DNA of 64,000 nucleotides from Streptomyces sp. SCSIO 30461 (GCF_037023745.1 NZ_CP146101.1:1054001-1118000), one strand, 5' to 3'. Shown: positions 19,723 through 29,899, counted from the stretch's first letter. Translations and numbers: made by a program. The notes: generated from the sequence alone by a model not told the origin.

Positions 19723-20016
19723 CCGGTGCTCACCGAGTCCGGAGTGATCGACAGCGACCGGGTCCCGCACCCCGGCCTCGTCCCGTACCAGCCGACCGAC
19801 GAGGAGGTCGTCGTCGCGGCGGCTCTGGCGGCGGCCCTGTCCGCGGCGCCGCCGCTGTATCCGCGGGTGAACCTGGCGCTGGGCGAGCGCAGGAGCCCGG
19901 TCGTCATGGAGCTGGAGCTCGTCGAGCCGAATCTGTTCCTCGCGGAGCATCCGGAGGCGCTGTAGCGCTTCGCCGAAGCCGTCGCGGCCGAGCGGCTGCG
20001 CGCGACGGCCGGATGA
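19723..20016 (+). pseudogene. Remnant of an ATP-grasp enzyme, with an internal amber stop
   Basis: Frame 1 reads as the last 90 or so residues of a RimK-like ATP-grasp protein: P-H-P-G-L-V-P-Y-Q-P-T-D-E-E, then Y-P-R-V-N-L-A-L-G, then the metal-binding block M-E-L-E-L-V-E-P-N-L-F-L. After H-P-E-A-L comes a TAG at 19963-19965, yet the same frame continues as the natural C terminus R-F-A-E-A-V-A-A-E-R-L and stops at TGA 20014-20016. The upstream catalytic part is missing, so this is a truncated, inactivated gene. It lies 250 bp downstream of bldA; the stretch between holds nothing I recognise. Confidence 0.75.
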
Positions 20017-20105
20017 ACGGGGGGCCGGACGAAGGGGGAGGGCCGGCCCGTCGCCGTGGACGGGCCGACCCTGAGGGATGCCTCAGCAGCCGTGCGCGGG
20101 TGGGG

Positions 20106-20954
<849 letters not shown>

Positions 20955-21284
20955 GGTGAGCTTCCTTTCTGTGCGCGGGGCCACGACTCCCGCGGACGCG
21001 TGCGTATGCGGGTGGCCTGCGAGGCACATCCCATCGCCCACCACCACGGTTCCGTGGTTGCCGCGCCGTACCGTGCTCTGGTCAGGTGATCGTTCGATCG
21101 GGACGCGCGGGGCGGGGCCATTGCGTGAGTCGAACGCATGGCCGATACGGTGGGGCGAGGCGGGCGCCGGGAGTGACCGGCTTGTCACGATCAAGGAAAG
21201 ATCCTCCTTCAGCACTAGGCGGATCTCTTTGCCCGCGCATTACTCTTGTGCCAAGGCCGCGCACGGCGGCCATGAAGGAGTGAG
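20955..21284. other. Divergent intergenic region
   Basis: A 330-bp gap between the secreted glycine-rich protein and the Bax-inhibitor-like gene. Short inverted repeats AGATCC and GGATCT flank 21200-21230 just before the plus-strand gene and may mark an operator. No gene seen. Confidence 0.4.
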
Positions 21285-22145
21285 ATGAGGAGCAGCAACC
21301 CGGTCTTCTCGCGACGGGGGTTCAGCCGCGACAACGGCTACGCGGGCTTCAACGCCGCGCCGCAGGCCGGGGGCCCCGTCGCCGGAAACCCGTACGCCAC
21401 CAACCCCTACGCACCGGCGGACGCCCAGCTGGGCGCCCCGCCGCAGGCACCCCCCCGCACCGGTGTGATGACGGTGGACGACGTCGTGGCGCGTACCGCC
21501 ATGACGCTCGGCACCGTCGTGCTCACCGCGATCCTGTCGTGGGTGTTGCTGCCCGTCGACCAGGCGAACCTCGGCAAGTCGTACGGCATCGGGATCGGCG
21601 CCGCGCTGGTCGCCTTCGTGCTGGCGCTCGTCCAGTCCTTCAAGCGCAAGGCGTCGCCCGCGCTGATCCTCGCCTACGCCGCGTTCGAGGGCGTCTTCCT
21701 CGGTGTGATCTCCAGCGCCGTGTCCACGTACATCGCGGACGGCGTGGTCATGCAGGCGGTGCTCGGCACGATGGCGGTCTTCGCCGGCGTGCTGATCGCC
21801 TACAAGATGCGCTGGATCCGCGTCACGCGCCGCTTCTACGGCTTCGTGATGGCGGCGGCGCTCGGCTTCATGCTGCTGATGGCGGTCAACCTGCTGTTCG
21901 CCGTCTTCGGCGGCGGTGACGGCCTGGGCTTCCGCAGCGGTGGCCTCGGCATCCTGTTCGGCGTCATCGGCATCATCCTGGGCGCCTGCTTCCTCGCTCT
22001 GGACTTCAAGCAGGTCGAGGACGGCATCACCTACGGCGCTCCCCGAGAGGAGTCCTGGCTGGCGGCCTTCGGCCTCACCATGACCCTGGTGTGGATCTAC
22101 CTGGAGATGCTGCGGCTGCTGTCGATCCTCCAGGGCGACGACTGA
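21285..22145 (+). CDS. Bax inhibitor-1/YccA family membrane protein
   Basis: A 286-residue integral membrane protein. The first 65 residues are a soluble Asn/Pro/Ala-rich tail (N-P-Y-A-T-N-P-Y-A-P-A); V-D-D-V-V-A-R-T-A-M-T-L leads into about seven membrane helices, including A-L-I-L-A-Y-A-A-F-E-G-V-F-L-G and the C-terminal D-F-K-Q-V-E-D-G, which carries the acidic residues of the family's pH-sensing pore. BI-1 relatives are calcium-leak channels in other systems; the role in Streptomyces is unknown. GAAGGAG ends 4 bases before the ATG. An 18-bp perfect hairpin follows. Confidence 0.92.
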   Translation: MRSSNPVFSRRGFSRDNGYAGFNAAPQAGGPVAGNPYATNPYAPADAQLGAPPQAPPRTGVMTVDDVVARTAMTLGTVVLTAILSWVLLPVDQANLGKSYGIGIGAALVAFVLALVQSFKRKASPALILAYAAFEGVFLGVISSAVSTYIADGVVMQAVLGTMAVFAGVLIAYKMRWIRVTRRFYGFVMAAALGFMLLMAVNLLFAVFGGGDGLGFRSGGLGILFGVIGIILGACFLALDFKQVEDGITYGAPREESWLAAFGLTMTLVWIYLEMLRLLSILQGDD

Positions 22146-22172
22146 CGCGCCTGACCTTCAGGCAGGAGTGAA

Positions 22173-22212
22173 CGAGGGGCCCGCCCGGCTGGAGAGCCGG
22201 GCGGGCCCCTCG
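22173..22212. terminator. Perfect 18-bp stem terminator
   Basis: Arms 22173-22190 and 22195-22212 are exact reverse complements with a GGAG loop. It lies between the 3' ends of the convergent BI-1-like and DUF4287 genes. Confidence 0.92.
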
Positions 22213-22241
22213 CGTTGGGGTCGCTGGTCGGTGGTGCGGGG

Positions 22242-22472
22242 CTACAGCAGCCTGCGGGCCGCACGCCTCAGGTCGTACTCGTGGATGATCGCCTTCGCGT
22301 GGCCGTAGGCGAGATTGTGCTCGCCGCGCAGCCAGCTGACCTTCTCCTCGAACCGGAAGAGAGCGGGGCCTTCCTCCACGGTGCGGAGCCAGTCGGCCAC
22401 TTCACGACCGGTGCAGTGGGGGATGCGGGAGAGCAGATTGCGATGGGTCTCTTCGGAGAAGACTTGGGACAT
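22242..22472 (-). CDS. DUF4287-like small protein
   Basis: A 76-residue protein with the pattern T-G-R-E-V-A-D-W-L-R, then V-S-W-L-R-G-E-H-N-L-A-Y-G-H-A-K-A-I-I-H-E-Y, which is the DUF4287 motif seen in many actinobacteria (W-L...E-H-x-L-x-x-G-x-A-x-A-I-V). Function unknown. The helical, charged layout suggests a small cytoplasmic binding protein. It is convergent with the BI-1-like gene. Confidence 0.75.
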   Translation of the reverse strand: MSQVFSEETHRNLLSRIPHCTGREVADWLRTVEEGPALFRFEEKVSWLRGEHNLAYGHAKAIIHEYDLRRAARRLL

Positions 22473-22571
22473 CGGCGCCTCCGTGCGCTTTGCGCGTGTG
22501 GTCCTTCACGTCACCGTGCCTGAGTGTTCGTCCATTGGCAATGGTGCTGCACCGGCGCATAGGGTCGCGTC

Positions 22572-22901
22572 GTGCTTGATACGACACCTCTGACCACCGC
22601 CGTGGAGCGGATCGCCGACCGGCTTCGGGTTGCTCCGCAGAGCCGTTTGCAGCGCGGGGCGGCGGCCGAGGGCCTGGCTCTGGCCAGGGAGTTGGCCCGG
22701 CGGGCGCAGCGGGTCGAGTCTCCGGGCGAGGAGCCGATGACCATGCCCGATGCGGGGGTCTTCGCCGTCGCCGACCAACTCGCGGTGGCAGGGACGGATT
22801 TGGCTGAGTCCTTGCGCATGACGGCGGCCTCGACGCGGGAACTCGACGAGGCCGTGGAATTCGTGGCGGAGGCGGGGGAGCGCCTCCGTGCCCTGCTGTA
22901 G
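22572..22901 (+). CDS. Small helical protein of unknown function
   Basis: A 109-residue frame with GTG start and strong third-position GC. It is Ala/Arg/Glu-rich and predicted all-helical (L-A-R-E-L-A-R-R-A-Q-R, L-A-E-S-L-R-M-T). I do not recognise a family. It reads divergently from the DUF4287 gene and converges on the gene at 22974. Confidence 0.6.
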   Translation: MLDTTPLTTAVERIADRLRVAPQSRLQRGAAAEGLALARELARRAQRVESPGEEPMTMPDAGVFAVADQLAVAGTDLAESLRMTAASTRELDEAVEFVAEAGERLRALL

Positions 22902-22973
22902 GAGCCGCTTCGGTGCTCCGCCGGTGCTGCCCGCGGGAGCGGGAGCAGGGGTGGCGGAGGCGGGAGCCGCGCT

Positions 22974-23906
22974 TCAGAGGGATGCGATGACGCGGTCCGC
23001 GAGGACATAGACGCTCTCGCCCGAGCCGCACGAGAAGGTCAGCGCATAGGCCCCGGACACGCCGGAGCCGCCCAGCAGTACGGGGGCCTGTCCGCTGCGC
23101 AGCGCATCGGCGAGACGCTCGGCCGTCTCACGGTGGCCGGGGGTGATGCAGAGCGTCGTGCCGTCGGCGAAGACATAGACGTCGAGGGTGCCGAGCGGCC
23201 CCGGGCGTACATCGGTGAGCGCGGTACCGGCCTCGGCGAGCTCCTCCAGGCGGGCCACGGTTCGTTCGTGGTCGGTGACCACCGGGGTCCGGACCGGTAC
23301 GAAGTCCGGGTGGGAGGGGTGCCTGCGGCGGGCGGCGGCGAGTTCGGGGGAGTCCTCGGCGAACTCGGCAGGAGGTTCGCTGAGCTCGGAGAAGTCACCG
23401 GTTCCGTCCGGCGCGTCGACCGCGTCGACGGTGCCGCCCGCGGCCTCGGCCGCCTCCGCCGCCTCTGCCGCGTACACCGCCTCATCGAGTCGCATGGCTT
23501 CGAGGCCCATCGCCTCAAGCCCCGCGAAGTCGGCCTGGCGCGGGATGAAGAGCGGCGGCTCGCCGTCTCCGGAGGTGCCACCGGACCCGCCGAGCAGTGT
23601 CGTCGGGGCGTCGGCGGCTTCGCGTGCCTCCTGCGCGGCCCAGAAGGCACGTGCTTCGGCCAGTTCGCGCTCGCGCTCCTCGGCCAGCGCCTCGGTGACG
23701 GCGGCGCGTATCTCTTCGGCGGGCGCGGTGCGTGCCCCGGGTACCGCGGGGGTGAGCGGACCGGGAGCGAGGTAGTGCAGGGCGGACAGCTCCGTACGCA
23801 GGGCCGTGACCTGCTTGCGCAGCCCGTGAGCGGCGTGCAGGGCAGCGACGCCCGCGGCCGTGGCGGTGGCCGCGGTCAGCATGAGGGCGAGGGACATGGC
23901 GCTCAC
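22974..23906 (-). CDS. Membrane-anchored protein of unknown function
   Basis: A 310-residue protein. A hydrophobic N-terminal helix (L-A-L-M-L-T-A-A-T-A-T-A-A-G-V-A) followed by H-G-L-R-K-Q-V-T-A-L-R-T-E-L-S-A-L suggests a membrane anchor plus coiled coil. The middle is Ala/Glu-rich low complexity. The C-terminal 100 residues look folded: T-V-A-R-L-E-E-L-A-E, then L-D-V-Y-V-F-A-D-G-T-T-L-C-I-T-P-G and Y-A-L-T-F-S-C-G-S-G-E-S-V-Y-V-L-A-D. I cannot assign a function. Confidence 0.65.
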   Translation of the reverse strand: MSAMSLALMLTAATATAAGVAALHAAHGLRKQVTALRTELSALHYLAPGPLTPAVPGARTAPAEEIRAAVTEALAEERERELAEARAFWAAQEAREAADAPTTLLGGSGGTSGDGEPPLFIPRQADFAGLEAMGLEAMRLDEAVYAAEAAEAAEAAGGTVDAVDAPDGTGDFSELSEPPAEFAEDSPELAAARRRHPSHPDFVPVRTPVVTDHERTVARLEELAEAGTALTDVRPGPLGTLDVYVFADGTTLCITPGHRETAERLADALRSGQAPVLLGGSGVSGAYALTFSCGSGESVYVLADRVIASL

Positions 23907-24074
23907 TGACGTACTCCCGGTTCAGAGGACTCCGGATCGACTTACTACATCAGCTTGTCGTGCGCTGATGTCTCGTGTCAGTGCAATACATCACGAAATG
24001 GACAGCTCGTGATAGGGATCGGGCGGGATTCACGCGGGATGATTACCTCTGGCTCCCTCCTGACCTGGTCAAAT

Positions 24075-24115
24075 CAATCTCCCCCAGGAGATAAGTCACA
24101 CCCTGGGGGAGATTG
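24075..24115 (-). terminator. 14-bp hairpin downstream of the thiolase gene
   Basis: CAATCTCCCCCAGG (24075-24088) pairs perfectly with CCTGGGGGAGATTG (24102-24115) in an otherwise AT-richer intergenic region (23907-24193). It lies about 80 bp beyond the thiolase stop. Confidence 0.7.
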
Positions 24116-24193
24116 GGTCACGGACGGGACGCGGCGGGCCCGGTCAGCGCCGTTGTCCCGGGATTCCCGGGGTCGACGGCAGGTCCGTCCGCA

Positions 24194-25414
24194 TCAGCTC
24201 AGGCGCTCGATGACCATGGCCATGCCCTGTCCACCGCCGACGCACATGGTCTCCAGACCGAACTGCTTGTCGTGGAACTGCAGGCCGTTGATCAGGGTGC
24301 CGGTGATCCGGGCGCCGGTCATGCCGAAGGGGTGGCCGACGGCGATCGCCCCGCCGTTGACGTTCAGCTTGTCCAGCGGGATGTCCAGGTCCCGGTAGGA
24401 CGGGATGACCTGGGCCGCGAACGCCTCGTTGATCTCGACCAGGTCGATGTCGCCGATGGTCAGCCCGGCGCGCCGCAGCGCCTGCTTCGACGCCTCGACC
24501 GGCCCGTAACCCATGATCTCGGGGGAGAGCCCCGAGACGCCGGTGGAGACGATCCGGGCCAGCGGGGTCAGGCCCAACTCCCGCGCCTTGGTGTCGGACA
24601 TGATCACAAGAGCCGCGGCGCCGTCGTTGAGCGGGCAGCAGTTGCCGGCCGTCACCAGGCCGTCGGGGCGGAACACCGGCTTCAGGCCCTGGACGCCCTC
24701 CAGGGTGACCCCGGCGCGCGGGCCGTCGTCCTTGCTGACGACCGTGCCGTCGGGAAGCGTCACCGGGGTGATCTCGCGCTCCCAGAAGCCGTTCTTGATG
24801 GCCTGCTCGGCGAGGTTCTGGGACCGTACGCCGAATTCGTCCATGTCCTGGCGGGTGACGCCTTTGAGGCGGGCCAGGTTCTCGGCGGTCTGCCCCATGG
24901 AGATGTAGGCGTCCGGGATCAGGCCGTCCTCGCGCGGGTCGTGCCAGGTCGAGCCCTCGCTCACGGCGACGGCCGCGGTGCGGGCCTCGGCCTCGGCGAA
25001 CAGCGGGTTGTGCGTGTCTGGCAGGCCGTCGGACGTGCCCTTCACGGAGCGGGACACCATCTCGACACCGGCGGAGATGAAGACGTCGCCCTCGCCCGCC
25101 TTGATGGCGTGCAGCGCCATGCGGGAGGTCTGGAGGGAGGACGAGCAGTAGCGGGTGACGGTGCAGCCCGGGAGGTGGTCCATCCCCATCTGCACGGCCA
25201 CGATGCGGCCCAGGTTGTACCCCTGCTCGCCGCCGGGCAGGCCGCAGCCGAGCATCAGGTCGTCGATGTCCTTCGGGTCCAGCTCGGGCACCTTGGCCAG
25301 CGCGGCCTGCACGATGGTCGCGGTCAGGTCGTCCGGCCGCAGGTCCTTCAGGGAGCCCTTGAAGGCCCGGCCGATGGGGGAGCGGGCGGCAGAGACGATC
25401 ACGGCTTCGGGCAT
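24194..25414 (-). CDS. Acetyl-CoA acyltransferase (thiolase)
   Basis: A 406-residue thiolase that should cleave or form 3-ketoacyl-CoA. The nucleophile Cys90 lies in T-R-Y-C-S-S-S-L-Q; the C-terminal catalytic blocks are [14 protein letters not shown] and the second Cys in M-C-V-G-G-G-Q-G. All four catalytic elements are present. I chose the ATG at 25414, which has GGAG 7-8 bases upstream; a GTG one codon earlier is possible. It appears monocistronic, and a palindrome at 25512-25525 lies in its promoter region. The chain-length preference cannot be told: degradative (fadA-like) or biosynthetic. Confidence 0.95.
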   Translation of the reverse strand: MPEAVIVSAARSPIGRAFKGSLKDLRPDDLTATIVQAALAKVPELDPKDIDDLMLGCGLPGGEQGYNLGRIVAVQMGMDHLPGCTVTRYCSSSLQTSRMALHAIKAGEGDVFISAGVEMVSRSVKGTSDGLPDTHNPLFAEAEARTAAVAVSEGSTWHDPREDGLIPDAYISMGQTAENLARLKGVTRQDMDEFGVRSQNLAEQAIKNGFWEREITPVTLPDGTVVSKDDGPRAGVTLEGVQGLKPVFRPDGLVTAGNCCPLNDGAAALVIMSDTKARELGLTPLARIVSTGVSGLSPEIMGYGPVEASKQALRRAGLTIGDIDLVEINEAFAAQVIPSYRDLDIPLDKLNVNGGAIAVGHPFGMTGARITGTLINGLQFHDKQFGLETMCVGGGQGMAMVIERLS

Positions 25415-25511
25415 CACGGCTCCAGAGAAGTGCGACAGAGGGGCTGACTGGGAAATTACCCCTGCGTAGCGCTCGGGTCACTGCGGGGGCCGTGTGATGA
25501 GGACCTCTTTT

Positions 25512-25525
25512 CTAAGCGCTCGCTT
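25512..25525. promoter_or_regulatory. Candidate TetR-type operator TAAGCG-N2-CGCTTA
   Basis: TAAGCGCTCGCTTA is symmetric in its 6-bp arms. It lies about 98 bp before the thiolase start and about 97 bp after the stop of the SGNH hydrolase gene, on the thiolase's promoter side. Short palindromes like this are typical TetR-family sites near fatty-acid genes; no regulator gene is adjacent. Confidence 0.45.
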
Positions 25526-25621
25526 ACGCGGGCGGGCCGGTCCATCGCCGTAGGCGAGCCTCGCCGGACCCGCCCCGCCCTGCCGGTCCCTCCCTTGGAC
25601 GAGCCCCCGGCGGACCCGCCC

Positions 25622-26626
25622 CTAGGCACCCCGGTGCACCTCCGAAGCGGCCGTGGCTTCCGCCTCGACCGGGGGCGGCAGCCGGCGCCGCCTGCGGTGC
25701 TTGAGCAGCACCCAGGGGCCACGCACCCCGGCGACCTCCGTGCCCGCCTCCCGCGCCGCTTCCGCCGCCGCCTCGGCGACCGGCAGCATCCCCTCGTGCC
25801 GGCCCACGTCCAGGAGGTCCGCGTCGGGCCACAGCCCGAGCGCAGCGCAGAGCGTCGGCAGTACCGCCATCGCCGCCGTCGCGTACCCCTCGGCGGACGG
25901 GTGGTAGTTGTCGGGGCCGAAGAGCTCACGGGGGTTCGCCGCGAACTCGGGGCCGAGCAGGTCCCCGAGGGACACCGTCCGCCCGCCCTGCCCCACGGCC
26001 ACGATGGTCTGTGCCGCGGCGAGCTGCCGGGAGACCCGGCGGGCCAGGAACCGCAGCGGCTGGTACACCGGCTCGATGGTGCCGAGGTCAGGGCAGGTGC
26101 CCACCACCACCTCCGCGCCGGCCGTGCGCAGTCGCCGCACCGCCGCCGCCAGGCAGCGCACCGACTCGGTCGGCGGTACGCGGTGGGTCACGTCGTTCGC
26201 GCCGATCATGATCACGCACACATCAGGGACTCGCGCCGCGTCCTGCAGCGCGAGACTCACCTGCCGCGACAGATCGTCCGACCTGGCCCCGCACTCCGCC
26301 ACGACCCGCAGCTCCACCGGGCGTTCGGCCACCGCGGCGAGCCCGGAGGCCAGCAGCGCCCCCGGGGTCTGCCCGGCGCGGCGCACCCCCTGGCCGACCG
26401 CCGTGGAATCGCCCAGCACCACGAACCGCGCCGGTGCCTCCGGGGCGTACACCGTGCCGTACATCCCGTCCGGGGCCGGCGGCATCGGCGCCGTGCCGCC
26501 GCTCACCGACCGCTTCGCCAGCTGCACCTCGGCCAGCAGCAGTCCCACCGCCGCGGCTCCGAGCAGTCCGATCCCTCCGCCGCCGTACGCGGCACCCGCC
26601 GCGATACGCCGCGCCACCCTCGCCAT
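25622..26626 (-). CDS. SGNH/GDSL-family hydrolase, membrane-anchored or secreted
   Basis: A 334-residue esterase-fold protein. An N-terminal hydrophobic segment (about 15-34, G-L-L-G-A-A-A-V-G-L-L-L-A) acts as anchor or signal. The catalytic Ser74 is in V-V-L-G-D-S-T-A-V-G (block I), Gly in E-C-G-A-R (II), Asn in M-I-G-A-N-D-V (III), and Asp/His in D-N-Y-H-P-S (V). The final 70 residues are basic and Pro-rich. Substrate unknown; acylated sugars or lipids are usual for the family. I chose the ATG at 26626; a GTG at 26650 is an alternative. Confidence 0.87.
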   Translation of the reverse strand: MARVARRIAAGAAYGGGGIGLLGAAAVGLLLAEVQLAKRSVSGGTAPMPPAPDGMYGTVYAPEAPARFVVLGDSTAVGQGVRRAGQTPGALLASGLAAVAERPVELRVVAECGARSDDLSRQVSLALQDAARVPDVCVIMIGANDVTHRVPPTESVRCLAAAVRRLRTAGAEVVVGTCPDLGTIEPVYQPLRFLARRVSRQLAAAQTIVAVGQGGRTVSLGDLLGPEFAANPRELFGPDNYHPSAEGYATAAMAVLPTLCAALGLWPDADLLDVGRHEGMLPVAEAAAEAAREAGTEVAGVRGPWVLLKHRRRRRLPPPVEAEATAASEVHRGA

Positions 26627-26866
26627 CGACACAGTCCCCGCCACCTCCACGTAGCCGTGCTGCCGAACGTGCTGTCGTCCTGCCGTGCGTCCGCCGTGGG
26701 CCCTGCCGCGCGTCCGCCGTCCTCGTACCTTGCCCGTCTACGGCATCGCACTCGTGTCCACGTCGTGTCACTCAAGAGCTAACTGCCCCGTAACGACCGG
26801 CGCCCAATCTCACCCGGATACGGCATACGCTGGCGGAACCACTACGGAGATCCCGGAGACATACAG

Positions 26867-28255
26867 GTGCAATTCCACGACTCGATGATCAGTCTGGTTG
26901 GCAATACCCCGCTGGTGAAGCTGAACAGCGTGACAGCGGGCATTCAGGCGACGGTGCTCGCCAAGGTTGAGTACTTCAACCCCGGCGGTTCGGTGAAGGA
27001 CCGCATCGCCCTGCGCATGATCGAAGCCGCCGAGCAGAGCGGAGAGCTCAAGCCGGGTGGCACGATCGTCGAGCCCACCAGCGGCAACACCGGTGTCGGG
27101 CTTGCCATCGTGGCTCAGCAGAAGGGCTACAAGTGCATCTTCGTCTGCCCTGACAAGGTGTCCACGGACAAGATCAACGTGCTGCGCGCCTATGGTGCCG
27201 AGGTCGTGGTCTGCCCGACGGCCGTCGACCCGGAGCACCCGGACTCGTACTACAACGTGTCCGACCGGCTGGTCCAGGAGACGCCCGGCGCCTGGAAGCC
27301 GGACCAGTACTCCAACCCGAACAACCCGCGTTCGCACTACGAGACGACCGGTCCCGAACTGTGGGAACAGACTGAGGGGAAAATCACCCATTTCGTCGCG
27401 GGTGTGGGTACCGGAGGCACCATTTCCGGCACCGGCCGCTATCTGAAGGAGATCAGCGAGGGCAAGGTCCGCATCGTCGGCGCCGACCCCGAGGGTTCCG
27501 TGTACTCGGGCGGCTCGGGTCGCCCCTACTTGATCGAGGGCGTCGGTGAGGACTTCTGGCCCACCGCCTACGACGCCGATGTCACCGACGAGATCGTCGC
27601 CGTGTCCGACAAGGACGCCTTCCAGATGACCCGCCGCCTCGCCAAGGAGGAGGGCCTGCTGGTCGGCGGCTCCTGCGGGATGGCCGTCGTCGCGGCGCTG
27701 CGTGTGGCCGAGGGCCTCGGCCCGGACGACGTCGTGGTCGTGCTGCTCCCGGACAGCGGGCGCGGCTATCTGTCGAAGATCTTCAACGACGAGTGGATGA
27801 ACGACTACGGCTTCCTGGAGCAGGCCGGCGACGAGCCGCTGGTCGGCGCCGTGCTGGAGCGCAAGGACGGCGGGCTGCCGTCGCTCGTGCACATGCACCC
27901 GGAGGAGACGGTCGGCCAGGCCATCGAGGTCCTGCGGGAGTACGGCGTCTCCCAGATGCCGATCGTCAAGCCGGGCGCCGGCCACCCGGACGTGATGGCC
28001 GCCGAGGTGATCGGCTCGGTCGTGGAGCGGGAGCTGCTGGACGCGCTGTTCACCCAGCGGGCGTCGCTGCACGACCCGCTGGAGAAGCACATGAGCGCCC
28101 CGCTGCCGCAGGTCGGCTCCGGTGAGCCGGTCAGCGACCTGATGGCCGTGCTCGGTACGGCCGATGCGGCGATCGTGCTGGTCGAGGGCAAGCCCACCGG
28201 CGTGGTCAGCAGGCAGGACCTGCTGTCGTTCCTCGCCGGGGAAGGCGCCAAGTAG
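26867..28255 (+). CDS. cbs: Cystathionine beta-synthase
   Basis: A PLP enzyme of 462 residues that condenses serine with homocysteine (transsulfuration). The PLP lysine is Lys44 in G-G-S-V-K-D-R; the substrate loop is E-P-T-S-G-N-T-G and the phosphate loop G-T-G-G-T-I. The C-terminal part (about 335-455) carries two CBS repeats (V-G-Q-A-I-E-V-L-R-E-Y-G-V-S-Q-M-P-I and V-S-D-L-M-A-V-L-G-T-A-D-A-A-I), which separates it from cysteine synthase. It lacks the N-terminal haem domain of animal enzymes. The GTG at 26867 follows GGAG. A strong terminator ends the unit, so it is probably monocistronic. Confidence 0.95.
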   Translation: MQFHDSMISLVGNTPLVKLNSVTAGIQATVLAKVEYFNPGGSVKDRIALRMIEAAEQSGELKPGGTIVEPTSGNTGVGLAIVAQQKGYKCIFVCPDKVSTDKINVLRAYGAEVVVCPTAVDPEHPDSYYNVSDRLVQETPGAWKPDQYSNPNNPRSHYETTGPELWEQTEGKITHFVAGVGTGGTISGTGRYLKEISEGKVRIVGADPEGSVYSGGSGRPYLIEGVGEDFWPTAYDADVTDEIVAVSDKDAFQMTRRLAKEEGLLVGGSCGMAVVAALRVAEGLGPDDVVVVLLPDSGRGYLSKIFNDEWMNDYGFLEQAGDEPLVGAVLERKDGGLPSLVHMHPEETVGQAIEVLREYGVSQMPIVKPGAGHPDVMAAEVIGSVVERELLDALFTQRASLHDPLEKHMSAPLPQVGSGEPVSDLMAVLGTADAAIVLVEGKPTGVVSRQDLLSFLAGEGAK

Positions 28256-28270
28256 TCCCGCGGACGTGAG

Positions 28271-28325
28271 CGCGGGGACCGCCGCACCCCCTGAATCGGG
28301 GGGCGGGACGACGGCGGTCCCCGCG
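28271..28325 (+). terminator. Nested hairpin terminator after cbs
   Basis: CGCGGGGACCGCCG (28271-28284) pairs with CGGCGGTCCCCGCG (28312-28325); the loop itself contains a CCCCCTGAATCGGGGG hairpin. It begins 15 bp after the stop. Confidence 0.85.
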
Positions 28326-28981
28326 AGGGGCGCGCTCCCGGGTCAGGGCCGGGAACGTGCCGGGCGTCCAGGGAGGTCCGGGAGCCGCTCCGGAGATCCT
28401 TGACGCGACACTCACCACTGTGGCGGACGTGTGTTAAGCGCATGCTGCGCCGACGTGTCGCGCTCGTACCGCTTTCACGAACCCGGTGCGGGCCCGAACC
28501 GGCGACGCGAAGCCGGTGCCGCCCAGCGCCGGACTCGCCACCCATGGCCTCGTGCGCCGATGCGAAGGTCTGGCAGGCGCTGCCCCCGGCCTATAGCCGT
28601 GGCTCGGCCCGGCTTCGCCTTCGGGGGCTGCCCTGGCCGCCTCCGCCGACGGCCGGGACGCTCCCGCGCTCGACGTCATGGGCCGGCGGGAGGCCGCGTG
28701 GACCCGCCACCACCGCTCCGGATGCCCGGAGCGGGATCTCCAGGACCGCGTCCGCCGCCCGTGCGGCGTCACGCACGTCGCCGCTGCCGGCGGCGCCGGC
28801 GACCGACTGGGACGACGACTCCCAGGCCGACCCCGCGTACGTGCCGGATGCCGGTCCGCCGACCGGCGAACTCGCTCGCCCCGCTCTGCCTGTATACGCT
28901 TATGCAGAGTTCCGGTGGACTGAATGGGCGATCGGTGCGCTGAGACTGCCGACCAGGCTGAGGCTGAGATAGGGGGACGGC
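28326..28981. other. Long intergenic region upstream of the RpiR-type regulator
   Basis: About 650 bp without a gene I can support. Several frames are open, but none has coding-like third positions or a recognisable motif. The last 120 bp are more AT-rich (TATACGCTTATGCAGAG near 28871) and should contain the promoter of the regulator. Confidence 0.5.
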
Positions 28982-29824
28982 ATGAGCGACACCAGCCCTG
29001 CCGCACGGTTGCAGCAGCTCTTCGAAGGGCAGCGGCTCACACCCACACAGCGCCGTATCGCCCACTGCATGGTGCGGCATTCGGGGGATGTGGCCTTTCT
29101 GTCCAGCGTGGAGCTGGCCGAGCTCGCCGGGGTCAGCCAGCCGTCCGTGACCCGCTTCGCCGTCGCGCTCGGATTCGACGGCTACCCGGCGCTTCGCCGC
29201 CATCTGCGTGAGGTCGCGCCGGTCGCCGAACCGGGCACGGGTGAAACCGAGTTCAACGAGTACCAGCAGGCCGTGCACGCGGAGATCGAGAACCTGCGGC
29301 GCCTCGCCGAGATGCTTGCCGACCCGGCGCTCGTCGAGCGGGCCGGGAGGCTGCTCGCCGCGTCCCGGGCGCTGCCGGTGCTGGGGCTGCGGGCCGCCTC
29401 GTCGCAGGCGCGTGGCTTCGCGTACTTCGCCGCCAAGGTGCACCCGGACGTACGGCTCATCGACGAGGGCGGCTCGATGGTCGCCGACCGTATCGACGCG
29501 GCCCGGCGCGCGGGCGCGAGCGCGCTGCTGTGCTTCGCGCTCCCGCGTCATCCCCGGGAGGTCATCGAGGCACTCGACCACGCTCGTTCCCGCGGTCTGA
29601 CCGTCGTCACGGTCGCCGACTCCGCATTCGCGCCGGTGGCGGCCCATAGCGATCTGCTGATTCCGGCGGCGGTCGGCACCGGCCTCGCCTTCGACACCGC
29701 CTGTGCACCGATGCTGCTGGGGCGGGTACTGCTGGAGGCGATGTGCGACGGTTTGCCGGAAGCACAGGCGCGGCTTGAGGAGTTCGACGCGCGGGCGGCC
29801 GAGCGCGGGTTGTTCGCCGACTGA
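28982..29824 (+). CDS. MurR/RpiR-family transcriptional regulator
   Basis: A 280-residue regulator. The N-terminal RpiR helix-turn-helix (about 15-90) has the family pattern L-T-P-T-Q-R-R-I-A and V-E-L-A-E-L-A-G-V-S-Q-P-S-V-T-R-F, followed by A-L-G-F-D-G-Y-P. The C-terminal SIS sugar-phosphate-binding domain (about 125-260) has G-L-R-A-A-S-S-Q-A-R-G and V-T-V-A-D-S. Such proteins sense phosphosugars and control sugar or amino-sugar catabolism. No metabolic gene is adjacent, so the target is unknown. The ATG at 28982 follows a G-rich ribosome site. Confidence 0.93.
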   Translation: MSDTSPAARLQQLFEGQRLTPTQRRIAHCMVRHSGDVAFLSSVELAELAGVSQPSVTRFAVALGFDGYPALRRHLREVAPVAEPGTGETEFNEYQQAVHAEIENLRRLAEMLADPALVERAGRLLAASRALPVLGLRAASSQARGFAYFAAKVHPDVRLIDEGGSMVADRIDAARRAGASALLCFALPRHPREVIEALDHARSRGLTVVTVADSAFAPVAAHSDLLIPAAVGTGLAFDTACAPMLLGRVLLEAMCDGLPEAQARLEEFDARAAERGLFAD

Positions 29825-29899
29825 GCGCCAAGGCCGCCGTTTCTCAGACCGCCCTCATCTACGGCGGCTAATGTCCGGCCGGGACGACATGAGGAGGGC

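Noticed and set aside
19471..19723. Phage or plasmid attachment site at the bldA 3' end
   Set aside because: No integrase and no second copy of the tRNA 3' end are visible in the window.
28400..29006. Overlapping frames upstream of the RpiR regulator
   Set aside because: None has coding-like third positions, a ribosome site or a recognisable motif.
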